A DNA stretch of 64,000 nt, from contig JARHZF010000061.1 of the NCBI GenBank assembly GCA_029258325.1, forward strand, positions 1 through 64,000, written 5' to 3'. A program made the translations under genes and the position numbers. The notes below the pieces were generated by a model. That model saw only the letters and a program-made list of their open reading frames with translations, was not told the origin of the DNA and ran no database searches. Source of the DNA: Anaerobiospirillum sp. Lineage in GTDB: Bacteria > Pseudomonadota > Gammaproteobacteria > Enterobacterales > Succinivibrionaceae. This document shows positions 29,971 to 38,998 of the stretch, piece after piece (the stretch's first letter is position 1; each line of letters begins with the position of its first letter).

Positions 29971-31509
29971 TTATTGTTTTCTAAACATTGCTAACATACG
30001 GCGTGTAACAGCAAAACCACCAAAAATATTGATAGAAGCAATTAAAACACCTATGAATGCAAATAGACTAACAATGAAGCTACCTGAACTAATTTGTAGT
30101 ATGGCACCTACAACGATAATACCTGAAATTGCATTAGTTACTGACATAAGCGGAGTATGCAATGAGTGTGTAACATTCCATACAACATAATAACCAACTA
30201 CGCATGATAGTACGAATACTGTGAAGTGAGGTAAGAACTTCTCAGGGGCAAACATACCAATTAAAGCAAATAAAGCCACAATTAAACCAACAGAGAACAT
30301 CTTTAGTTTAGGTGACATTTGTTTTTGCTCAATCTTTGGAGGCTCTGCAGGAGCTGCAGGTTGTGCAGGAGCTGCTGATACGCTGATCTTTGGAGGTGGG
30401 AAGGTTATTTCACCATCTTTAGTAACAGTCATGTTACGTAAAACAACATCTTCAAAGTCTACATTTATCTTGCCATCTTTTTCTTTGCAAAGAAGCTTAG
30501 TTAAGTTTACTAAGTTTGTTGCATATAATTGAGATGATTGAGCAGGTAGTCTTGCTGCAAGATCAGAATAACCAATAATCTTAACACCATTATTAGTTGT
30601 TACAATCTTACCCTCTTGAGTAAGTTCACAGTTACCACCAGTAGCTGCAGCTAAGTCAACAATTACAGAACCAGCCTTCATTGACTCAACCATTTCTTTA
30701 GTGATTAAGCGAGGAGCTGCTTTACCTGGAATTGCTGCTGTTGTAATGATGATATCTACTTCTTTTGCTTGTTTTGCAAATAATTCCATCTCAGCTTTGA
30801 TGAACTCATCTGACATAACCTTAGCATAACCATCATTTACGCCACCATCATCTTTCTCTTTGAAATCAAGAACTAAGAACTCACCGCCCATTGATTTAAT
30901 TTGGTCTGCAACTTCAAGTCTTGTATCAAAAGCTCTTACGATAGCACCTAAAGAGTTAGCAGCACCAATAGCAGCAAGACCTGCAACACCAGCACCAATT
31001 ACTAACACTTTTGCAGGAGGTACTTTACCTGCAGCTGTAACTTGACCTGTAAAGAAACGGCCAAATACGTGAGCTGCCTCAACAACTGCTCTATATCCTG
31101 AAATATTAGCTGTTGATGATAAAGCATCTAAAGATTGAGCACGTGAAATACGTGGAACCATGTCCATTGCTAAAACATTTACTTTTTTAGCATTTAATTT
31201 TTTAACTAAAGCTTCATTTTGAGCAGGACGAATAAAACTTACTAAAGTTTGACCTTCCTTTAATAACTCAACTTCTGCATCAGTTGGAGCATTTAGCTTG
31301 TAAATAATCTCACTATGCCAAATATCACGGCCTTTAACGATCTTAGCACCAGCTTGCTCATAAGCTGCATCATCAAAACTTGAATCTGCACCTGCACCGC
31401 TTTGAACTGCAACATCAAAGCCTAATTTTATAAGCTTCTCTACGGTATCTGGGGTTGCTGCAACCCTAGTTTCACCGCGTAAGCTTTCCTTTGGAATACC
31501 TATTAACAT
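29971..31509 (-). CDS. pntA: NAD(P) transhydrogenase subunit alpha
   Basis: PntA binds NAD(H) and contributes membrane helices to the transhydrogenase. The 512-residue protein starts with the alanine-dehydrogenase-like [18 protein letters not shown], has the Rossmann motif [36 protein letters not shown], then a proline/alanine linker (about 375-395) and three to four C-terminal membrane helices. It is translated with pntB as one operon. In a fermenting cell it would supply NADPH. Confidence 0.98.
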   Translation of the reverse strand: MLIGIPKESLRGETRVAATPDTVEKLIKLGFDVAVQSGAGADSSFDDAAYEQAGAKIVKGRDIWHSEIIYKLNAPTDAEVELLKEGQTLVSFIRPAQNEALVKKLNAKKVNVLAMDMVPRISRAQSLDALSSTANISGYRAVVEAAHVFGRFFTGQVTAAGKVPPAKVLVIGAGVAGLAAIGAANSLGAIVRAFDTRLEVADQIKSMGGEFLVLDFKEKDDGGVNDGYAKVMSDEFIKAEMELFAKQAKEVDIIITTAAIPGKAAPRLITKEMVESMKAGSVIVDLAAATGGNCELTQEGKIVTTNNGVKIIGYSDLAARLPAQSSQLYATNLVNLTKLLCKEKDGKINVDFEDVVLRNMTVTKDGEITFPPPKISVSAAPAQPAAPAEPPKIEQKQMSPKLKMFSVGLIVALFALIGMFAPEKFLPHFTVFVLSCVVGYYVVWNVTHSLHTPLMSVTNAISGIIVVGAILQISSGSFIVSLFAFIGVLIASINIFGGFAVTRRMLAMFRKQ

Positions 31510-31804
31510 GGCTCTTTCCTGTTACTGTGGCAATATGCCTTTGTTATTGGATAACAGATGAAATATCTGAATTTACTTTCAACATTATATTATCTTACAA
31601 AAATTTTATATGTGATATGTACATAAAAATATTGATAAATTTTTAATTTTTTTAAAAATCCTTTATAAATCATGGAAAGAATATATTAACTTATTATAAA
31701 TAAAGGATTTTTATAAATAAAAATAAAAGTGAAAATTTTAATCAGTTATTAATTTTTAAACAGATATTACAAATTACTTAAATATGTAAATATATTTTTT
31801 AAAT

Positions 31805-32269
31805 TTATAAATCTAGTTGCATGGTAAGTGCATCATCTAAATCTTCGTATTTTGTTTTAGGATAATAAGCTTTTCTTAAACCTATTTTTACAAAACCTAC
31901 ACTTTTATATAGATTAATTGCAACTTCATTTTTAGTTCTAACTTCTAAAAATACTTTTGTTGCATTTAAATCTTTTGCAACTTCTAAAGTCTTATTTAAT
32001 AAAGCTCGTCCCTGCCCATTGCCCCTATGCTCTGAGACAACACCTATAGATAAAAGCTCACAATCTTCAAAAATAACACTAATTAAACTATATCCTACAA
32101 GCTTACCCTTATATAAAAGACCTATAACATGATAGTTGTAAGAAAATGAAGCTTTGATTTCATCATAAGTCCAAGGTGATTTATGTGATTTCACCTCAAC
32201 TTCATATAACTCATCAAAAATGCCCTCTCTATAACTTAATAATTCACAAGAGTAATCATTACCTTTCAT
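31805..32269 (-). CDS. rimI: Ribosomal protein S18 alanine N-acetyltransferase RimI
   Basis: The 154-residue protein is a single GNAT domain. The acetyl-CoA loop reads VVSEHRGNGQGRALL (Q/R-x-x-G-x-G/A pattern), and EVRTKNEVAINLYKSVGFVKIGLRKAYYP matches RimI. It starts one base after the gene at 32271-32738; in E. coli holD precedes rimI, which supports the name. A generic GNAT enzyme is the alternative. Confidence 0.88.
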   Translation of the reverse strand: MKGNDYSCELLSYREGIFDELYEVEVKSHKSPWTYDEIKASFSYNYHVIGLLYKGKLVGYSLISVIFEDCELLSIGVVSEHRGNGQGRALLNKTLEVAKDLNATKVFLEVRTKNEVAINLYKSVGFVKIGLRKAYYPKTKYEDLDDALTMQLDL

Positions 32270-32270
32270 C

Positions 32271-32738
32271 TTAGTTTATTCTCTCTTTAAAATTATCTTT
32301 TAAAAAAGCAAAAAGCTCTTTTTTTCTATTTAAATCTTCTGATATTACAAAAGTCTTGGCATTTTTAACAAAATCGTCATCTGCACAAAGTAAGATAACA
32401 TCAGTATCTAAATAAAGAGCATTAGGATCATATTTGCCTATAGTTATATTTTTAGAAATCAAAAAGAAAATCATGTTTAAAACATAACTTATATTTTTGC
32501 TTGTATCTAAATATAGATCAACATCTTTATCTCTTAACTTTTTAACTTCTTGAATAGCTTTAGCTTCTATATTTTCTTTAGTTTTAGTAACTTTAGATAC
32601 AATAGTTTCTTTTTTTTGTTCTTCAATAAGGTTATCTTTTAACTCTTCTTTATTTTCTGTAAAAGATACCTTATCTCCAGCATAAAAAGGAAAGTTCATT
32701 TCCTTTTTTGCTTCCCAAACTAACTTAATATCATACAT
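32271..32738 (-). CDS. Uncharacterised protein in the holD position (possible DNA polymerase III psi)
   Basis: The 155-residue product has a lysine/glutamate-rich middle (about 30-75) and a C-terminal segment with short strands (DALYLDTDVILL-like, FVISEDLNRKKELFAFLKDNF). No catalytic motif is visible. Its place directly before rimI, one base apart, is that of holD in enterobacteria, and psi subunits are poorly conserved small proteins whose C-terminus has a similar R-x-x-L/W pattern. The assignment is an inference from context. Confidence 0.4.
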   Translation of the reverse strand: MYDIKLVWEAKKEMNFPFYAGDKVSFTENKEELKDNLIEEQKKETIVSKVTKTKENIEAKAIQEVKKLRDKDVDLYLDTSKNISYVLNMIFFLISKNITIGKYDPNALYLDTDVILLCADDDFVKNAKTFVISEDLNRKKELFAFLKDNFKERIN

Positions 32739-32746
32739 ACTATGTT

Positions 32747-33127
32747 CTATCTTTTTAATGGTAGAATTTCAATCCAATAATCATCAGGATCGTGAATAAA
32801 GTAAAGACCCATCTTGTCATTTACATAACATACACATCCCATTTTCTCATGGAATTTAAAACACTCATCATAATCACAATCTACTCTAAAACATAGATGA
32901 CTTTCATTGTCTCCAAGCTCATATGGCTCTGTTCTATCTTTTAAATAGGTAAGCTCTAGCTGAAATGTTGTAAATTTATCCTTTAGATATACTAAGGTAA
33001 AAGAGCCATCACTTGCTTCTTTACGTCTATACTCTTCAAGACCTAAAGCTTCTTTATAAAACTTAAGAGAGTTCTCTAAGTTAGTAACATTTATATTAAA
33101 ATGATCAAAACGTGCATTAATTTCCAT
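32747..33127 (-). CDS. gloA: Glyoxalase I (lactoylglutathione lyase)
   Basis: GloA converts the hemithioacetal of methylglyoxal and glutathione to lactoylglutathione. The VOC-fold protein shows the four metal ligands in FDHFNINV (His), QLELTY (Glu), ESHLCFRV (His) and YWIEILP (Glu). The ATG at 33127 follows AAGGA at good spacing; a TTG two codons upstream is less likely. The 126-residue length is slightly short of E. coli GloA (135). Confidence 0.88.
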   Translation of the reverse strand: MEINARFDHFNINVTNLENSLKFYKEALGLEEYRRKEASDGSFTLVYLKDKFTTFQLELTYLKDRTEPYELGDNESHLCFRVDCDYDECFKFHEKMGCVCYVNDKMGLYFIHDPDDYWIEILPLKR

Positions 33128-33179
33128 GTGCAATCCTTATTTTTATAAAAATACCTTTATATTTTACAATAAATAAGCT

Positions 33180-33914
33180 TTATGCTTCCATTATTGTAAA
33201 ACCTCTTTTATTTACTTCTATGAAGTTTACTCCTAAAGCTTGAAATTTATCTTTACAAGCATTTGTCTTATCAAACTCACGACAAGCATGAATAGGAATT
33301 AATGTCTTAACCTTAAAAGTATTACAAAACATTAAAGCTCCTTCATCAATTTTAACTTCAAGTCTTGGATCTATAGGAAAGAATATATAATCAAAATCAC
33401 TTTCAGTCTTCTTTATAAAATTAAGTTCTTTTGTATACATCTTTAAATAAGTAGATACTTCACTTACTGTTGATTCATTAATCCAATGCCAATAATTTAA
33501 ATCACCTGCATGGAAAAACTTTATATTATCTATATAAAGAGCAAAAGATACACCAAGATCTGTAGAGCCAAATGCTCTTAGTTCTATATGCTCACTACCA
33601 TCATAAGATAAATTTATAACTTCTCCCTTTTTTATATAAGTAATATTTAAATCGTCTCTATTTCCTATTTCATCTTTAATATCAGATGATAGGATAAATC
33701 TTGCTAAAGAAAAATTTAAAATCTCTTTATCAAAATGATCATAATGTTTGTGTGAGGATAAGAAGAAAAAGTTTAAATCATGTTTAAACTTATTATAAAG
33801 CTCATGTAAATAGCCATTTTCTTTATCTAAAGAGTCTTCATAAAAATCAAAAATAAAAACATTTTTATTAAACTCTAAAACTATACCACTATGATGTAAA
33901 AAAGTAATTTTCAT
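33180..33914 (-). CDS. Metallo-beta-lactamase-fold metal-dependent hydrolase
   Basis: The 244-residue protein is a compact MBL-fold hydrolase of the UlaG/YtkL-like type. Metal-binding motifs are SSHKHYDHFDKEI (H-x-H-x-D-H), FHAGDLNYWHW and the late IPIHACREFD histidine. The substrate cannot be told from the sequence. It is monocistronic or a promoter-proximal partner of gloA, 46 bases upstream of it. Confidence 0.75.
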   Translation of the reverse strand: MKITFLHHSGIVLEFNKNVFIFDFYEDSLDKENGYLHELYNKFKHDLNFFFLSSHKHYDHFDKEILNFSLARFILSSDIKDEIGNRDDLNITYIKKGEVINLSYDGSEHIELRAFGSTDLGVSFALYIDNIKFFHAGDLNYWHWINESTVSEVSTYLKMYTKELNFIKKTESDFDYIFFPIDPRLEVKIDEGALMFCNTFKVKTLIPIHACREFDKTNACKDKFQALGVNFIEVNKRGFTIMEA

Positions 33915-34017
33915 AAAAGAGCCTTATAAAAAAGTAGTTTACCTAAGTATTTAGATTAGCATATATATTTAATATAATGCTAAATATTTAAAGATGAGAT
34001 CATAAAATTTATAAAAA

Positions 34018-34048
34018 AAGCCCATTTGTTTCTTTTACAAATGAGCTT
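34018..34048. terminator. Terminator downstream of the HicB-like gene
   Basis: AAGCCCATTTGT (34018-34029) pairs with ACAAATGAGCTT (34037-34048) with one mismatch. On the minus strand it is followed by seven Ts, so it can end transcription from the gene at 34164; the plus-strand T tract is weaker. Confidence 0.75.
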
Positions 34049-34163
34049 ATTTTGTTTGTAATAATTTAAAAAAATAGTATTTGTGATTTTTGCTTTATTT
34101 CTTAAAAATAACACTGTTATCTTTTATGTATAAAAACATAAATACACATAAACTCAAAAATTA

Positions 34164-34607
34164 TTACCCAACACTACACTTAACATCTAAATCTAGAGCA
34201 TTTAAGCATTTCTCAATCATTTCTACCTTGCTTGCATATCTAAAATTAGCAATACGACTCATTTGTGTTACATTTAAATCAACCATTTTACCAAGTTCAG
34301 ACCATGTCATTTGTCTTTTTAAAAGTTCATTCCATAACATAACTTTTAATGCGGCATTACAAGGTATTCTTAATTTGCCATTATACTCATCAGATGCTCG
34401 CTCAAAAATATTTATTAATCTTTTATTATGTCTATAGGTATTACATTCATCGAGAAGTGAATTTAATAATTGATGTTTAAAAGGCTCATCTTGCATAATA
34501 ACGCCACCTTCTAAAAATCCATCAATATCAAAAGTTCGTTCAATATGAGCAATCTCAATAATAATCTTGGAACCCGAGACGGCTAAAACTTTATATCTAA
34601 TAAGCAT
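34164..34607 (-). CDS. Orphan HicB-like / XRE-type helix-turn-helix protein
   Basis: The 147-residue product has a beta-rich N-terminal half and a C-terminal helix-turn-helix (about 85-145): LRIPCNAALKVMLWNELLKRQMTWSELGKMV and NVTQMSRIANFRYASKVEMIEKCLNALDLDV. The pattern resembles the DNA-binding domain of HicB antitoxins. No small hicA-like toxin gene is seen next to it, so it may be a stand-alone regulator. It has its own terminator and sits beside tRNA-Trp. Confidence 0.55.
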   Translation of the reverse strand: MLIRYKVLAVSGSKIIIEIAHIERTFDIDGFLEGGVIMQDEPFKHQLLNSLLDECNTYRHNKRLINIFERASDEYNGKLRIPCNAALKVMLWNELLKRQMTWSELGKMVDLNVTQMSRIANFRYASKVEMIEKCLNALDLDVKCSVG

Positions 34608-34894
34608 ATAGTAAGACTCTTAATTTTTCTAGTATAAACATCAAGATCAATATTAATATAAAATTCAAAAATATATAGATATTAAAGCACTTTTATTAAT
34701 AAGTGATCTTTTTTTGCTCATTTTAAATCATATTTTTATCAGTAACAAATATTATTTTTAATCAAGAGAATATAAAAAGTATTTTTATATTAAAAACATA
34801 AAATATAATACGCAATTAAATATTACTATTTAACCAATATATATAAAATTAAGGGAAAACTTAGAGATAATTTATAAGATAGGATGTTTACAGA

Positions 34895-34970
34895 TGGCAG
34901 GAGCAGAAGGACTCGAACCCTCAACCGTCGGTTTTGGAGACCGCTGTTCTACCATTAGAACTATGCTCCT
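34895..34970 (-). tRNA. tRNA-Trp (anticodon CCA)
   Basis: The 76-nt cloverleaf folds cleanly: acceptor AGGAGCA pairs with TGCTCCT, the anticodon arm reads CGGTC-TCCAAAA-ccg with anticodon CCA, and the T arm contains GGTTCGAGTC. The CCA 3' end is encoded. It lies alone between the HicB-like gene and an unknown gene. Confidence 0.96.
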
Positions 34971-35116
34971 GCAAACATGGAGCGTATTATATAGAATAAA
35001 TTTTTATATGTAAAGAATTTTTTTATCTTTTTATATAAATGTTTCTCTTATTTTTAGAATATATAGGATAAAGATATAAGACATATTAAATGTCTATATA
35101 TCTTTATCTATAACAT

Positions 35117-36595
35117 TTAAAGTTTTAATTTATTACTTTTAGATTTTTCTTTTTTATTACTTTTATCAAGAAGTAACATCTTAACATTAGTTAAATTATG
35201 CTCTATAGCTATATCTAAAAGCTTTTTTATAGAGTTTTTATTAGTGAGTAAATTATGCTTTATAAAAATATTTATATAGTTTTCATCTATAAAAAGAGCA
35301 TCCTTTAAAAATACAAAGGCTGAAAACTTAGATAAATCTAAATTATCTACTATCTTATCAAAAGTATTAGCATCATAATCATTAGCTCTTATAATGCTTA
35401 TAATACTTTCTTTTAGTTGAAGCTTAATTAAATTCTCTTTGCAAAAAGATAAAAATAAGTTTACATAATTTACATCATTTTTAGGGTTAAAGACAAAAGA
35501 TAAAATCATATTCCTTAAATATCTAGCTTTATTTGTTATAGTAAGAACTTCTTTTAATAAACTTGCCATGTTCTTATCTTTATCATATAAATAAATAGCT
35601 ATATCGTAAAAGCCATTTACAAAAGCACGAGCAAGATAAGTTTCTACATGAGTAACAGCTATTGCTTTATACTCATAAAGCAATTTGAAATTATTAAAAC
35701 GCTCTTTTTCATTATTAAAAGATAAGAGGCTTAAATTATTATTATTTACAATCTTAAGAATACCACGTGTAAAATAAGATAAACCTAAAAAGTTTTTAGA
35801 TACTACTAAATTTTGAAAATCAATAGAACATATACAAAGCTTTGCTTCATCTAAATTTTTTAATCTTAATTTATCTAATTTATTTTGTAAGATCTCATCT
35901 TCAAAATTCATCTTTACTATATAAAAAAGAGTATCTATCTCCTCATAAGTAAAGGTATTTTCTATAGTACTTAAATAGAATTTAAAACCCTCATCTAAAA
36001 GAATTTTTACAATACTTACATCCCTAAAAACACTAGCAAATGCAAGTAACCTTTCTTTATCTTTACACTCTAATTTATGAAAATATGGAATAAAATTTAT
36101 AATCTCTTCTTTTGTTGCAAATAAGATCTTATTTTGAGATATTTCTAAAATTTCACTATAGTTTAGTGTATCTAATAAGTCATTATTGCAAGATGCTATA
36201 TTATTTTCTTTAAAGAAAATATCTATTTCTTTTATATTTAAGATATTTGCTAAGATTTCTATCTTATATTTAACTCTCTTTAAATATGAAAAATAAAGCT
36301 CTTTTGCCTTTTTTGAATATAGATCTTGATACAAAAGAAAACCTAAAGCAAATCTTTGCTTATAAAAACTATCTTTAACTTCACTTAATTTTATATTTGG
36401 AAAAACAAAAAGCGTATTTATATGACTATCATCAGGCTCTACAAAGAAAATCTTAGATATATTTAAATCTTTTACAATAATCAAATCATCTTTATACTTT
36501 GCATCTATTTTAAAACTTGATGAAAATATAATATCTTGTTTTGGTGTTTGATATTGTATATCTATATCTTTAAATTCAAGTTCTACACGCTTCAT
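35117..36595 (-). CDS. Large hypothetical protein, helical repeats likely
   Basis: The 492-residue product is not recognised. It has a beta-rich N-terminal part (1-75) and then a mainly helical region with short ankyrin-like stretches (VSIVKILLDEGFKFY, GFYDIAIYLYDKDKN, HNLTNVKMLLLDKSN) and a lysine-rich C-terminal tail. No signal peptide, membrane helix or catalytic motif is seen. The start has AAAGGG before it. It is divergent from the dynamin-like gene across a 277-base gap. Confidence 0.6.
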   Translation of the reverse strand: MKRVELEFKDIDIQYQTPKQDIIFSSSFKIDAKYKDDLIIVKDLNISKIFFVEPDDSHINTLFVFPNIKLSEVKDSFYKQRFALGFLLYQDLYSKKAKELYFSYLKRVKYKIEILANILNIKEIDIFFKENNIASCNNDLLDTLNYSEILEISQNKILFATKEEIINFIPYFHKLECKDKERLLAFASVFRDVSIVKILLDEGFKFYLSTIENTFTYEEIDTLFYIVKMNFEDEILQNKLDKLRLKNLDEAKLCICSIDFQNLVVSKNFLGLSYFTRGILKIVNNNNLSLLSFNNEKERFNNFKLLYEYKAIAVTHVETYLARAFVNGFYDIAIYLYDKDKNMASLLKEVLTITNKARYLRNMILSFVFNPKNDVNYVNLFLSFCKENLIKLQLKESIISIIRANDYDANTFDKIVDNLDLSKFSAFVFLKDALFIDENYINIFIKHNLLTNKNSIKKLLDIAIEHNLTNVKMLLLDKSNKKEKSKSNKLKL

Positions 36596-36738
36596 ATAAA
36601 CCCTTTGACCATACTATAAAACTTTTTATTTTTTTATAAGCTTTAAAGTGTATCTTTTTAAGAACTAAAGATCTTTTATGAAAAGAAGTATAAAACAATT
36701 TTATATATTCTTTTTTATAAACAACTATATAACAAAAC

Positions 36739-36767
36739 TTGACTAAGTTCAAAATAAAAATATATAA
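36739..36767 (+). promoter_or_regulatory. Candidate promoter of the dynamin-like gene
   Basis: TTGACT (36739-36744) and TATATA (36761-36766) are 16 bases apart on the plus strand, about 105 bases before the ATG. The -35 lies inside a small inverted repeat (AACTT-GACT-AAGTT). Motif match only. Confidence 0.45.
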
Positions 36768-36872
36768 ATTACTTATGTTCTTTAATATGTTTTATAATTG
36801 ATATTAATATAAAAATGTTATTTTTTATAAAATTACATAAACTTTTGTTAATTTTAATAAGTAGGTAGCATT

Positions 36873-38549
36873 ATGATTAATTTTAAAGCACAAAAACAAT
36901 TTACTAATTTTGTTAGTCAATTAGATGAAACTATTGGGGATATTTCTTTTTTATCTAATACAAAAGAATTATTAAAATGCCTATCTACAAAAATAGAAAA
37001 TAAGAACATTATTATTCCTATTATTGGTACATTTAATTGTGGTAAATCTACCCTTTTAAATTCTTTAATACAAAGAAGTATTCTTCCTACAAGTATTTAT
37101 CCTGAAACTTCTATTGCAATGGAAATACACTATTCTTGTAAAGAATATATCCTAGGTATTAAAGAAAATAATGGAGAATGTGAGTTTTCTATTGATGAAA
37201 TTCATGAGCTATCAAGTAAATATGAAGATTATGTTTACTTTAAAGTCTTTTTAAATAGCCCTATTTTAAAAGATCTAAAACCTATTGTTTTAGTAGATAT
37301 GCCAGGCTTTAACTCATCAAGTAAAGTACACAATAGAGCTATTAATGACTATCTATTAAAAGCAGATCACTTTGTAATATTAAGTGCCTCAAATCAAGAT
37401 AATATTGATATGAGCTTAATAGATAGAGTTAATGAAATAAAAGCTATAAATAAAGACTTTGATTTCTTCTTAAGCAAAGGCGATTTAATTGAAGCTGATA
37501 AACTTACTGAAGTTATTAATAATCATGAAATGACTTTAGCAAAGTACTGTAATTTAAAGAAAAACTTCTACACAACAAGTAGAACAAATTCACCTGAACA
37601 ACTAATGGCAATACTTGAAAATATTAACCCTAATATTTTATTTATAGATTGCTTTAGAAATTCTTTTGATGACATTTGTAATGATGCTTTAAATAATATC
37701 AACTTAATTATTAAGACTATAAAAAGTCAAAATGATGATATTGATAAGATTATTGTAGAACTTAATAAGGCTATAAGTAATATTAAGGAAACTACAGATG
37801 ATCAATTAAGCTTATATAAGAGTAAGTACACAGATACTATATTAGATAATATAAGCTTAGAGATTAAAAATAACTTTAATGATAATTTAAATATCTTAAT
37901 CTCTCTTATTAAAAATGAAAGCTATGAAGATTTAACTCAAAAAATCTACAATATCATACGCTTTAGCCTTTTACATGTGCTAAATGTAGATATTGAGAGA
38001 ATATCAAATATTATAAATAATGAGTTATCTCAATCTATGAGTGATGTAAACTCTCAAATGTTCTATTTAAATTTTGATGACAATTTCACTCAATCAATTA
38101 AAAAACAAATTAATTTTACTTTTGATAGTAATTTTGATGGTATCTATAGTAAAGATCAAAGTAACTTAATTTTAAATCAAGTCTTTGAGCTTACTAATGC
38201 TAGTTACAATAGTGCTTTTAAAGAAGTAAAAGATGTTCTTTTACGTATTTTTGCTCACAATGAAAATACAAATGATAGCCTTATTAAAGAACATATTGAA
38301 AATGATTTCTTAAAAGAAATTATCTCTATTGTTGCAAATAGCCTTAAGGATAATTTAAATAAGAAAATTGAGGATATTATCAATCTTATTAGCCATGAAT
38401 TTATAAAAAATATAAAGGATAAAATTCATATTATTGAAAATATAGAAAAAGATAGCGATTATCTAGATAATTTTAACAATGAGGAACTTGAAAAATTATC
38501 TAATGATATACTTGAAATTTATGAGAATTTCTTAAAAGAGTTTAACTAA
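36873..38549 (+). CDS. Bacterial dynamin-like GTPase
   Basis: The 558-residue protein has a dynamin-family GTPase domain: P-loop GTFNCGKST at 52-60, a switch I threonine around 73-79, DMPG at 142-145 and SKGD at 201-204 in place of the usual N/TKxD. The rest is long helical stalk-like sequence (about 270-558) rich in Asn, Ile, Lys and Asp, as in bacterial dynamin-like proteins that remodel or protect membranes. No membrane helix is evident. It is a single gene with its own promoter and terminator, not in the paired arrangement of many such proteins. Role (membrane repair, phage tolerance, chromosome-associated) cannot be told. Confidence 0.8.
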   Translation: MINFKAQKQFTNFVSQLDETIGDISFLSNTKELLKCLSTKIENKNIIIPIIGTFNCGKSTLLNSLIQRSILPTSIYPETSIAMEIHYSCKEYILGIKENNGECEFSIDEIHELSSKYEDYVYFKVFLNSPILKDLKPIVLVDMPGFNSSSKVHNRAINDYLLKADHFVILSASNQDNIDMSLIDRVNEIKAINKDFDFFLSKGDLIEADKLTEVINNHEMTLAKYCNLKKNFYTTSRTNSPEQLMAILENINPNILFIDCFRNSFDDICNDALNNINLIIKTIKSQNDDIDKIIVELNKAISNIKETTDDQLSLYKSKYTDTILDNISLEIKNNFNDNLNILISLIKNESYEDLTQKIYNIIRFSLLHVLNVDIERISNIINNELSQSMSDVNSQMFYLNFDDNFTQSIKKQINFTFDSNFDGIYSKDQSNLILNQVFELTNASYNSAFKEVKDVLLRIFAHNENTNDSLIKEHIENDFLKEIISIVANSLKDNLNKKIEDIINLISHEFIKNIKDKIHIIENIEKDSDYLDNFNNEELEKLSNDILEIYENFLKEFN

Positions 38550-38559
38550 AAGTAATACT

Positions 38560-38596
38560 TTGAAAGTGTTTTTAATGTTTTTAAAAACACTTTCAA
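38560..38596. terminator. Strong terminator after the dynamin-like gene
   Basis: A perfect 15-bp stem (TTGAAAGTGTTTTTA at 38560-38574, TAAAAACACTTTCAA at 38582-38596) with a 7-nt loop lies 11 bases after the stop codon. Confidence 0.9.
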
Positions 38597-38900
38597 TTTT
38601 AAATATAGGAAAAATGTCTTAATAAAATTCATCTAAAATAGTTATTAATAAAACTATGTGCTTTATATATTATCACTTTAATAGCATTATTTTGCTAAAT
38701 TTAGTAATACTCTTTAAACAAGATCTTTTGACTTTTACAAAAAAGACTATTTTTAAATAACCACACTTTTTGAAGAGTTAGATATTTGTACATTATTTAA
38801 TAAAATAAACATTTTTTAAGTAAAAATAAACTTATTTATTTTTTTTAGTGCAAAATAAAAAAAGTAGATTTTTTTATTGTAAAAATCTTTTGCTTTTCTG
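38597..38900. other. Non-coding AT-rich stretch before pyrB
   Basis: About 300 bases with long A/T tracts and no gene or RNA that I recognise. The pyrB promoter begins at its right-hand end. Confidence 0.5.
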
Positions 38901-38906
38901 TATAAT
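38877..38906 (+). promoter_or_regulatory. pyrBI promoter
   Basis: TTGTAA (38877-38882) and a perfect TATAAT (38901-38906) are 18 bases apart. The expected start near 38912 lies in AGTTTCC, a short T tract of the kind used for UTP-sensitive initiation at the E. coli pyrBI promoter. Confidence 0.7.
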
Positions 38907-38930
38907 TTAGTTTCCAGGAATAGCACTAAA

Positions 38931-38975
38931 ATGTGTACCTGGACGTTTATACGTCCTTTTCCATACTATCAGTAG
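38931..38975 (+). promoter_or_regulatory. Candidate pyrBI leader: 14-codon leader peptide and attenuator hairpin
   Basis: ATG at 38931 opens a 14-codon frame ([14 protein letters not shown]) ending in TAG at 38973-38975. Within it a perfect 6-bp hairpin (GGACGT at 38941-38946, ACGTCC at 38951-38956) is followed by TTTT. The ACGTCCTTTT segment could instead pair with AAAAGGGAC (38981-38989), which holds the pyrB ribosome site. This resembles a UTP-sensing attenuator, although it is smaller than that of E. coli. Confidence 0.45.
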
Positions 38976-38998
38976 TCTGCAAAAGGGACCTATTAATT

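Noticed and set aside
34090-34437. 115-codon plus-strand frame opposite the HicB-like gene
   Set aside because: It is the antisense of the HicB-like coding region and has no ribosome site or family features.
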